Position numbers and translations under genes: made by a program. From the NCBI GenBank assembly GCA_002917075.1, contig NTMA01000025.1:372001-436000 (forward strand): a stretch of 64,000 bases of DNA. The letters are read 5' to 3'. The DNA comes from Hawksworthiomyces lignivorus (lineage: Eukaryota; Ascomycota; Sordariomycetes; Ophiostomatales; Ophiostomataceae). This document shows positions 54,566-63,340 of the stretch, one piece after another; the stretch's first letter is position 1, and every line of letters begins with the position of its first letter. Below the pieces are notes generated by a model that worked only from the letters and a program-made list of their open reading frames with translations, made no database searches and was not told the DNA's origin.

Positions 54566-55902
54566 ATGGGTTCAGTCACGGGTTTCCAGCACCTGCTGGA
54601 GCCTCTTCAAATGGGAGACTTGACACTCAAGAATCGCGTTGTGATGGCATCCCTTACACGCAATCGCGACAACATTCCTCGGGAGAACCTCCATGCGCCA
54701 TACTACGAAGAGCGAGCTGGCTGTGGCCTCATCGTAAGCGCCGTTCTATTTTGGGTCCAGCTTAAGAAAATGCTCACAGGTTTTTAGATATCAGAGGCAG
54801 CCTTGATATGTCCACAAGGTGTCGAGTGGACTTATATGCCTGGAATCTACTCGCAGGAGCACGTCGAGGGCTGGAAGAAGGTCACGGATGCCGTCCACGC
54901 TCATGGGGGGATCATATTCTGCCAGCTCCACCATGTCGGCCGCGTCGCACATCCTGGCACGCGAGTACAGCGAGAGTCGGGCAAACCGGTACCAGGTCCC
55001 TCTGCAATAGCAGCACGAGGCGGGAAGTTCCGCAACGTCCCAGGTGGCCCCGGATATGTAGTACCTACACCAATCCAAGACCCTTGGGAGGTCATAAACC
55101 TGTACAGTACCGCGTCTCGCCTGGCCAAAGAAGCCGGATTTGACGGCGTCGAGATCCACAATGCCAATGGCTACCTTCCAATGCAATTCCTCGAGTCGCA
55201 CAGCAACAAAAGAGACGACGAGTGGGGCGGGCCGGTCGAGAACCGAATGCGCTTCTCGCTCGCATGCCTGGCCAAGATGAACGAGCACTTTCCGTACAAA
55301 CGGATCGGAGTCAAGATTGCACCTTGCGGCGGTTACAACGACATGGGCGAGGTTGACGCTGACGGAAACCCCTCCGTCGAGATGGCCAAAGCGACATACG
55401 GCCCCTTCTGTGCCAAGCTTGATACACTCGGGCTGGCGTATGTCCAGGTAATGAGGTGGTGGGAAGCATATGACCTCCGCATCGACGGCAAGCCGCGTGG
55501 CGTCGACTGGGATCCGGTTGCGTACCTGCGACCCATCCTGAAGAACACGTTGCTCTTTGGCAACACTGCATTCACACCAGAAGAGGCGGATGAATGGATT
55601 GCAACCAAGAAGATGGATGCTGCCGTGATTGGAAGACCCTTGCTTTACAATCCGGACTATGTCGAAAAGCTACAAGCCGGAAGCGCTGATCTGTTGTACA
55701 ATGAGCAGGCGGGGGACGAGTTCTGGTGGTAGTAAGTCGAACCCACTCATGCTCAAAAATCTAAGCGCTTTCTAACAATCAATTCTTCTATAGCAAATGG
55801 CGCAACAATGATAAAAGGGACGGGTACTTAGACTGGCCAAATCGAGCGGCCATACCCATTTCCAAAGACGGAGGTAACAAGCTGAGCTTCATACATGACT
55901 GA
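54566..55902 (+). CDS. Old Yellow Enzyme-type NADH:flavin oxidoreductase (ene-reductase)
   Basis: Three exons: 54566-54733, 54788-55731 and 55794-55902; introns 54 and 62 bp; 406 aa. FMN barrel landmarks: LTLKNRVVMASLTRNRDN (20-37; flavin-contacting LTR), IIFCQLHHVGR (98-108, Gln and His), and H180-x-x-N183 with Y185 in HNANGYLPMQFL, the substrate-binding and proton-donor set of OYE enzymes. The C-terminal phosphate-binding AVIGRPLLYNPD and the terminal WPNRAAIPISKD (exon 3) complete the usual ending. It reduces activated C=C bonds of enals, enones or unsaturated lactones with NAD(P)H. It lies in a group with a lactonase and a dehydrogenase, which would suit processing of an unsaturated lactone or quinoid compound. 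Confidence 0.93.
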
Positions 55903-56377
55903 TATGAAATATTTCGTCTACCATACAGACCCGTCAATGATTTAAACAATCAGAGACCAAGGCAAAAAATGAAGTGGGCTGCTAAGAGACCAATAAACAT
56001 CTAATTGTTTTGACGGCTCCACTAACCTGTTGTATGTATTACTACGTTATTGAGTTCACAATACAATTTGTCAAGAAATTCGAATGTGAGCAGAGATATT
56101 TCAAAACTGTGTGGGTTGCTGAAGCGATATCATTTACGTGTCCATAAGTATTGTTCAAGGAGTCATCATCTTTTCTTGTGCTTCTCTTTCCCTGAAATGA
56201 CGACACAATGTAATATCCGTGAGCTTGGTGCTAAGAGTGGTCGTAATACGTCGAAATTACTCCGTAGTTTACAACCAAAAAGCTGATCAAGTCTTGCTCA
56301 GTTCGTGCATCCGACTGTCGGGGTTTTGGCAGATCACGCGATTTCTGATGAATTTGACGGAAGGGCCGCCAATTTCG
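55903..56377. other. Intergenic, convergent gene ends
   Basis: 475 bp; contains the 9-mer TACTCCGTA at 56258-56266; no gene. Confidence 0.6.
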
Positions 56378-57262
56378 CTACTGTGCCTTTTCCAAACGAA
56401 TCTCAATCTGCCACCCGTCCACGAAGAAGCCTGCAACTGTTCGTGGCTCGCCAGTCGTAAATAGCGAAAGCTCTATCCATCCTTGCACGGCACCCTGGGC
56501 GGCCTTCTTCTTGCTATCGTCATCTAACGAGATAAGCTTGAGGCGGGGCAGCTTATGCAGGCCCTCCTCGGGAATAGCCACCTCCCACTCGTGCTCCGCC
56601 TTTGGGACAAGAAGTACATCGTAGACGCGTCGCAGTCGGTTAAGAAGCTCAGGGTCCGCAACGTAGATGGCAACACCTGCGACACCGATAGCTGCAGAGG
56701 GATGCCGGGCCAGGCCAGGATCGGCGGCGTAAGGAACGCGGAGCTTGCGCTCCGTTCGATCCAGACACCAGAACGGGAGCCTGCCTCCCGTTAGGGCTGG
56801 CCCGAGCTCCTCTCCGTCTACCACAGCTGGCGATGCGGTGGCCCATTTGAGAACGACGCCATCGGGCGTGGTTCGGCCGCCCGGCACAAGATCTTGGTAC
56901 GCGAGCCCGGCACCGGCAGCGCGGACGCGGGCTTGGATTTTCTTGAATTCCTCGTCGGTTCCTTCGTGCGCCTGGCTCGTCGTCTGCGCAGGGAGGCTGA
57001 TCGCCCAATCGATGATGTGGCCTTCAGGCTGCGCGCCCCATCGGTGCGAGCGCCGACGGGGCCCGTCGTCGTCGTTGCCGCTGACAAATGCGATGATCTC
57101 AATGTACACGCCGTCTTGGAAGAGAATCAGGTTGTTCTCCGTCACCCCGCCGGCATGCTGACCACCGTTAATCACAGTAAACGAGTCGGTAAGCCATGAC
57201 GGTAGTGATTTCAACTCGTCGTACGGAACCAAAAGTACGATATGGTCAAGTGTGGGACTCAT
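56378..57262 (-). CDS. Glyoxalase-like domain protein
   Basis: 294 aa, single exon; ATG 57262 (MSPTLDHIVLLVPYDEL). The N-terminal LDHIVLLVP strand, NGGQHAGGVTENNLILFQDGVYIEIIAF and the later GWIELSLFTTGEPRTVAGFFVDGWQIEIRLEK follow the vicinal-oxygen-chelate pattern of the fungal glyoxalase-like family (PF13468 type): DHxV at the start, an internal E-rich metal-facing strand, and a C-terminal IEI strand. No signal peptide. Family members include uncharacterised metal-dependent isomerases, lyases and dioxygenase-like proteins. It converges with the Old Yellow Enzyme gene. The coding region is GC-rich compared with the flanks. Confidence 0.82.
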   Translation of the reverse strand: MSPTLDHIVLLVPYDELKSLPSWLTDSFTVINGGQHAGGVTENNLILFQDGVYIEIIAFVSGNDDDGPRRRSHRWGAQPEGHIIDWAISLPAQTTSQAHEGTDEEFKKIQARVRAAGAGLAYQDLVPGGRTTPDGVVLKWATASPAVVDGEELGPALTGGRLPFWCLDRTERKLRVPYAADPGLARHPSAAIGVAGVAIYVADPELLNRLRRVYDVLLVPKAEHEWEVAIPEEGLHKLPRLKLISLDDDSKKKAAQGAVQGWIELSLFTTGEPRTVAGFFVDGWQIEIRLEKAQ

Positions 57263-57965
57263 TGTCAACTCTCGTTTTGTTAGTCAGTGCGTTAGGGATA
57301 CGAGCAAAAGGCAGGTAGCTGCTCTACACCTGAGAGCAGAACAAAACACAATTAAAGTTTGTTACAGCTTAGCGTGCTGTTCACTAATCCACGCTATAGC
57401 TGGCAGCTGTCTATTGCGCCATTCCTAAGTTCTTGATGGCGGGGTAGAGGACAAAATAAAAAGCTAAACATCGTGTTATGTGGCGATTGGATTAACAAGC
57501 TGATGTCTACGGAACCCGTCTGAAAGATATTTAGCCACTTGGAACTTCAGGAAACCATGCCAATCTGATTGTGCAGAATTTATTTTTAGGCCCATTTGGA
57601 GGAGAATCTGTGCTGCTCAGCCCTCTTCTAGCCAAGGAATATGCCACCGTACCGCAAAGGCATCCAAAGAGTGGTTGTGTGCTTTTGCATTGAAAAATGT
57701 AGTAGCAGTAAAGTACCACATTTTGTTGATTTACTATGACAAAATCTCGCTTTCACCTTCTGCAGACGAACTCCTAATGTCTAATTTATTTTTCTATGGC
57801 TACAGAACGAGCTTCCCTTAAGTCCATGTATACCATATTTCGAACCCCTTTTCAGAGAATAAAGACGCCATGCAATCACAGCAAGAAAAAAAAACGGCAG
57901 CATAGTCTAACTAATAAAATAAAACCTGTATAACAACAAACTTTTCTACAATAAATTAAATTCGC
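57263..57965. other. Intergenic
   Basis: Upstream of the glyoxalase-like gene; AT-rich; A run at about 57885-57895; no gene. Confidence 0.55.
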
Positions 57966-58518
57966 TTACATATTAAGAGGACTCTTCTTTAGCCCGTACA
58001 AGGCCTTCTTCAGTCTCCAGACGTGTAGGCGGCCGTGGCCCTCTTCTAGGCCATGTGGCTCTTCTATATAGTAGGTCTTGTCATTCGGGATGGTGGCGTT
58101 TAGGAAAGCTCGTTTAAAGTCGAATTGGTAGCACTCGAGGTCTCTCACTGCAACAATCGTCAGGAAGGTCTTGACAGAAACACCGGTCGCCAACAGCCGA
58201 ATATACGTCCTGTATGTCCCAGGCGCCTTGTTCGTAATTGCCGCATACGACCCAACGCGCTCTTGCGGTCCATTGACCTGTGGTCGCATCAAACTTGTCG
58301 TCGTACACCCATTTCCCCGGCAGGACTGTCATGCCTTCCTCTTTAGGAATAAGGTCGAACACTCCCATCGCTTTAAAGCTCTCAACTTGTTCACACATGG
58401 CTGGAAGCCAGCGGGTCTTATAGTCTGACAGTCTGCGGGCCTGTCGATAGTTCTTTGGTACATGAGGGCGCTGCTCAGTATGTATATCGTGCTCAGCCTT
58501 AAGGGCAGTCAAGGCCAA
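57966..58518 (-). pseudogene. Ty1/copia reverse-transcriptase (RVT_2) fragment, frameshifted
   Basis: On the minus strand, 58518 down to about 58190 encodes the start of a copia-type RVT_2 domain (RRLSDYKTRWLPAMCEQVESF, PGKWVYDDKFD and ARWVVCGNYEQG, ending DVYSAVGD). The continuation (SVKTFLTIVAVRDLECYQFDFKRAFLNATIP, then LKKALYGLKKSP) is in another frame down to 57966, so a frameshift lies near 58185-58195. The copy ends abruptly on both sides, without gag, integrase, the catalytic YxDD region, RNase H or flanking LTRs. It is a dead fragment; the adjoining 58560-58640 is very AT-rich, consistent with old or RIP-affected DNA. Whether it belongs to the same element family as the solo LTRs cannot be told. 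Confidence 0.88.
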
Positions 58519-58908
58519 TTCTGTTCCGTGTGGTAGGTCTAAGATGAAGTTATTCTGACTAAAATAACTTTAATATATATATTAAGTATAACTATAACAA
58601 ATAATTTTATAATAATTATTAACATTTAATACTTGTTGAGCTACAACACCTCACCGCACTGTAGAGCAACAGGTCACAGCAGAGTAAGCACTAATTGACT
58701 GGGGCCTTCCCCCCTAGGTGATTCGAGAGTGTTCTGAAAGTCCATTATTCTTCATCGACAATATACTAAACTATTCGTCTGATTAAGGCGCTCCTGTGAC
58801 AGCAGTTATATATGAATACATCTATTAGTAAGAAACGTGATTTCTTTCCACGTTTTTCGGCCTGTAACGTAACATCTTTATGTCAACTAGCCATTGTCGG
58901 CATACCTC
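58519..58908. other. Intergenic, AT-rich flank of retroelement fragment
   Basis: 390 bp with a very AT-rich core (58560-58640) and a short palindrome TGTTG-AGCTA-CAACA near 58634. No gene. Confidence 0.55.
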
Positions 58909-60658
58909 TTACTGTCCAGTAAATCTACTCCTCCGCCGTAAAGCTGCACCGAAGTAGTACAACGCGAACATTCCAAAGACACAAAGCACACTGAATCCAG
59001 CAAGAAGGCTCACTCCGCCGGCAATGCCTAATCCTAAAAACATCGGCCGAGAAAAAAGAATAGCTCCGCCAGCAAGTGCGCTTCTGGCGAATCCGTTGGC
59101 GGCAAACAACGAGCCAGCATACCTAGGGTACGTGAAGGGCAGGTATATGAACATGCATTGGGTGATAATGAACACGCCACACATACTGATGGCAACGCCG
59201 AGGAGACTGACGATCCAATGTACCGACTCCCTTGCTGTCCATGCTGTGGTAACGATTAGCAAAAACCGGTATTCGGAAGGTATGAGGCAGAGTTAGGGCA
59301 TACCGAACAGGAAGAGACCGATAGGGATCAAGAACGTGGCGAACAAGCCGGGCCATATCCTAGCTTCTGGAGGCACCGGATCCATCTTCGCCAGCCGTCG
59401 GGGAGCAACGAAGTATAAATATGCCCACAGCAAGGCTACAGCAACCGTGAGTCCTGCCAGAACGGAGAGGAAGCAGAGTCCAAGCTCCCCGAGGTTGAAA
59501 ACGTAAATGTCGACATAGACCATCGGGAACGACTCAAAGAAAGAGTAGTAAATGCCATAGGTCAACGCAGTATAGAATGTCGAGAAGAGAACGGCAGGGT
59601 CCAAAGCATTGATCTGCCATGGCTTGATCAAGGCGTGAAATGTGACCTCTCGAGGGCTCATGCGGGCTTGTCGGATCTCGGACTCGGATTTCAGCTCGCT
59701 TCTGCCCGTTTTGGCACGCAGCCGTCTGGCCCGGTTTAGTAAGATCGTATCTGCGGAAGTTTCAGGCATGAAGAAGAACATGAGGACCAAGATCGGCGCG
59801 CACAGCCAGAGGAGCTCCCATGAGCTCCACCGCCAATTCATCTCTTCGACCGCAAATCCGCCGACGACAGGGCCGAGTGCCTGGGCCATATCAGTCTTAA
59901 GCACGAATACAACTCAGAGAGAATAGTAGACTTACTGGTCCTAATGTCGCCCCTCCTCCCCATAAAGCAATCACATACGGCATCTGCGTCGGACCGTAAA
60001 AGTCTCCGTAGGAAGCACCAGCAGTAGCCAGGGCGGGCGATGCGAAAACACCAAGCAAGAACCGCAAGACGATTATGCCGGCGAAGTTGTCGACAAGGGA
60101 CATGGGGACGCAGAGGATGACAAAAAGCGTGTAAGTTATGATATAGGGAGGATTGCGGCCGATGACCGGGACTTCGGAAAGGGGGGACAATATCATTGGA
60201 GCAATGCCGTATCCGAGGACGTAGACCGTTAGCCCAACCGCGGCTGTAACGTCGCTGACGCCAAATATTTCCACGATGTCTGGCTCACTGACGGTGTACA
60301 GGGATGATCCGATGTAGGCCGAGAAGGTATACAAAAAGAGTAGTATGCCGACCCAGAGCTTCTTGCCACTGGACCAATTGTGTGGATTTTCATGGTCATC
60401 GTCCGAATACCAAGTGACAAGGTGTAGACCATCCGCGCTCTTGGACGGACGGTTGGCATCTTCGGCCTCCTTTTCGATGTCTTTATCAGGACCGCCGTCG
60501 CCATTGGAGGTCTGATGCTGAGTAGCAGGACGGTCTGAAGGAACAAACAAGCTAGAAGCATCAAATCCCGAGTCTTCTTCAGGATACCTGACTAGTCGCT
60601 TTGCGGTCAGGAAGCGAAGGCACTGGCCGAAAGGAGAGTCTCTGACAATGTCGAGCAT
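58909..60658 (-). CDS. MFS efflux carrier, DHA1 family (polyamine/azole-resistance type)
   Basis: Three exons: 60658-59936, 59880-59304 and 59243-58909; introns 55 and 60 bp; 544 aa. A long cytosolic N-terminus (about 95 residues; acidic, Ser-rich) leads to the diagnostic DDDHENPHNWSSGKKLWVGILLFLYTFSAYIGSSLYTVSEPDI before and within TM1. VYVLGYGIAPMILSPLSEVPVIGRNPPYI (motif A region), LGVFASPALATAGASYGDFY (TM4) and GGATLGPALGPVVGGFAVE (motif C, TM5, across intron 1) complete the DHA1 signature. FFFMPETSADTILLNRARRLR starts the central loop. It is related to Tpo/Flu1-type drug:H+ antiporters and probably exports the product or a toxic intermediate of neighbouring enzymes. It is divergent from the Zn2Cys6 regulator at 61542, with 883 bp (including a solo LTR) between. 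Confidence 0.93.
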
Positions 60659-60987
60659 ATTGGCGAGATGCTAGTACGTCCCGGAAAGGTGACGAGGAAT
60701 GGAGAATGGGATAGGATGAAGACCTTTGGAAATTCTGTTGGAGGTTGCCATTGTGTATGTGTGTGTTGGAGAGGAGGAAGGAGAGCAGGCTGGAAGATAT
60801 ACTCCTTGTTGAGTACTGCCACTATGCCACTGTATCAGTACAAAAAGGATCGATCCCCCTGGACTCATGTCACAGTACTTTATAACTCAACACACCCCCC
60901 CAGTTCGATAGCGCAGACTTTTCTGGTATGAGCTGTATATCCTGCACAAATATCTGCTGACTTTCTAGGGTCCCTGAATTCCTAGTG

Positions 60988-61082
60988 GTGTCTCAGCGGT
61001 GTCGACTTGCTGTATTTTCAGTAGTGTCTCGACCTTGTCGACTTGCTGTATTTCTAGTAGTGTATCGACATTTAGTAGTGCC
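60988..61082 (+). repeat. 36-bp imperfect tandem repeat, about 2.5 units
   Basis: Unit 1 at 60988-61023 and unit 2 at 61024-61059 share GTGTCTC, then the block TGTCGACTTGCTGTATTT and the end AGTA. A shortened third unit starts at 61060 (GTGTATCGACA, then TTTAGTA). Confidence 0.8.
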
Positions 61083-61315
61083 TTTGTCTAGCTTATAAAG
61101 TTCTGCTTCGGTGTGGATTCGAACTTGGGTCTTTGTGTTGCTGTTGGCTCCGCGTAACGGCCCATGTTGAGTAGAGCGCGCAAAGCTAACCTATAAAGGG
61201 AATTAATGGATCCAAACGCGGGGACGCTAACCGGATCGGGACTTGTCACGGAGACGAGATCGCCTTCTTGAGCATGTCATCCCATCCGAGTTCTTGGCTC
61301 TTGAAGCCTCCTATC

Positions 61316-61494
61316 TGTTGAGCAGTGCTTATATAATACCATACCTGTAGGTTGATACCGTATGCCTATCACTTGAATACCGTGGTGATACACTGTATAT
61401 AGCACTCTATAGAGAGGGCTCCTCGCCCCGCCTCCCTCTAGGATATCTCTTTTGGCCTCTCCTAATCAATGGCTCTACTCAAACTGACTTGACA
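61316..61494 (+). mobile_element. Solo LTR, copy D
   Basis: A 179-bp element with ends TGTTGAGCAG and CTTGACA, and a perfect 5-bp target duplication CTATC at 61311-61315 and 61495-61499. It ends 47 bp before the Zn2Cys6 start codon, so its internal TATATAA box or enhancer could affect that promoter. Best-preserved copy in the window with copy A. Confidence 0.94.
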
Positions 61495-61541
61495 CTATCC
61501 ACTCTCGGTCGATCCAAATAATCTTCGGACAAGACGGCATT

Positions 61542-63340
61542 ATGGTCAATTACGGAATCTCCCGTGCCTGTGGAACTTGCAAGAAGCGGAAGAAGAAGGT
61601 GACTCCGTCATATCAGCCCTCTGGTTAAGCAGACGCTGATTGTCGTGCCTCAGTGTGACCAGAAAAGACCCGTGAGTCCCCTTTTCTCGACTTTCATACA
61701 CTCCTCAGCAATACATTTGCTGCGATTAAGATGGCGCCTTCCATGTCCTTACTGGCCTTACATATCCGTCAAGGTATGCACTAGATGCTCTCTATCCGGG
61801 CGGACCTGCCTCGGCTATCAGGACGACACTATCCTCTTCTTCCGGCACTATGTCGCGCCGGAGCGGGGAAGCCCGCCAGCGACGTCAGTAAACCCGGATG
61901 TCACGGACGAGGAATCTATGATCGAGGTATTTCTGAACGATTTCGTTGTTGAGTCTGCCAATCGGCAGATCTCTCGTGGCTTCCTCGAAGGCATGAGGCA
62001 GCTTCTGGCTGCGGCCGGTCCCGCCTCGGATTTGGCTCGAGCGGCTGTGATGGTGCAAATAGCCACCATTGGCAATCGGGAGAAACGGCCTGAGCTGATA
62101 GACGACGCTGCGGAGCGATACTGCGAGTTACTCCATTCCTTTCAAGCGACTCTCTCGCGGAGAGGCGCCACCGTCGGGGTCCGAACGCTCATGGTTGCGG
62201 TCTTGCTTGGGCTCTATGAGGTATGCCTTGTCCCTCCCAGGCTTCCCGTCTTTGTCTGACTATGACCAGATTATCAGCAGTGACGATCGATCCCCGGTGA
62301 AGCACGTCGCTCACGTGCGTGGAGTCTGTGCCATCCTCTCCAGCGACTCGTCTCCTTTCAATATGAGTGAGGGACTTCAGCTCTTCCAACTCGGGAACCC
62401 GCTGCTGCTCAAAGAGCCTCTAACGGTGAGTCGTCGTTTCGTCGAGATGTCTGTCAGCAGCTGACCGTGTAAGGAACCTCCGCCGCATGGCGTGTTATGT
62501 ACGCCTAACTCTCAGGATGTTGTCGAAGACCTCGATGCCATCCTAATCCAATGCAACCCATTCTTCACCCGAGCAAGGATTGTTCTAGAAGGCGCAACTT
62601 CAACTACCGACGAGATTCAGAAAACCCGGCAAGAGGCGCTAGAACTGCATCGGTCGTTCAACAGATGGAGTTCCAATCAATCTGAAGAGTGGACGCCATG
62701 GACGGTGTACACCATTCGTGGCGCCGTTCCCGAGGCCCCATGTAGCCTCTACCATCTAGGCCCGGTGGACTCTTATCTCGACTGTGAGCTAGCCGCGCTC
62801 CCTGCATCGTTCTGAGGTTCTCATCTAATATTATTAGTATATGTTTCTGCCGTCTGGAACACGTACCGCAAGACTCACCTTATGTTGCTGGATATTCTAT
62901 GTCACTGCGCTCGTCGTCTATCGCTCAATGGCACGGCGCCTTACGAAAAGCAAGCAAAAGGCCTTACAGCAGCTCTAGTCGCCTCTATTCCGTTTCATCT
63001 CGCTACGAGCCTGGAAGCGTATATCCGGGATGTCAACTCGGGAGCCTCCCAGGTGGAAGTTGGTCGTCCCGCGGGTGGACTGTTGCTCTTGCATCCGCTG
63101 TATGTGGCTGGGCGGTGCTCGGTTGTGCCGCCCGAGCTGAGGGTTTACATAGGAAGGTGCCTTGCGTGGATCGGGCAGAAGATGGGCATTGGCCAGGCGA
63201 GGCTGCTATCGAAGGTTGTCGGCAGTGATGACATGAGCAGGCCTCTGCTCTGGGATGATCCGGACTCGAAGCTGCCCTTCCAGCAGATGGCCGAAGGGCA
63301 TATTCTTATCTGGGCTGGGATGTTGCTACAGCCAGGGTAA
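61542..63340 (+). CDS. Zn2Cys6 transcription factor, zinc cluster split over three exons
   Basis: Six exons: 61542-61598, 61654-61671 (18 nt), 61774-62220, 62270-62425, 62474-62783 and 62838-63340; introns 48-102 bp; 496 aa in phase. The zinc cluster assembles only after splicing: C10-x2-C13-x6-C20-x6-C27-x2-C30-x6-C37, as ACGTCKKRKKK (exon 1), CDQKRP (exon 2) and VCTRCSLSGRTC (exon 3), which strongly supports the map. The rest resembles the fungal-specific factor domain of short regulators (HVAHVRGVCAIL; VSAVWNTYRKTHLMLLDILCHCARRL), ending HILIWAGMLLQPG. It should bind CGG-type sites. It is divergent from the DHA1 carrier and is the likely regulator of that carrier or of block 2. A solo LTR lies just upstream of the ATG. 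Confidence 0.88.

Larger units (their letters stand above)
60659..61541. other. Divergent promoter region with tandem repeat and solo LTR
   Basis: Between the DHA1 carrier and the Zn2Cys6 regulator. It contains a 36-bp tandem repeat (60988-61082) and the solo LTR (61316-61494), which sits 47 bp upstream of the regulator's start codon. Confidence 0.7.

Noticed and set aside
58634..58648. TGTTG-AGCTA-CAACA as a possible LTR end of the copia fragment
   Set aside because: Only a short palindrome; no second end, no target duplication and no match to the solo-LTR family beyond TGTTGAGC.
61081..61160. AGTTCGAATCC B-box-like sequence on the minus strand
   Set aside because: The flanking bases cannot form the T stem or an acceptor stem.
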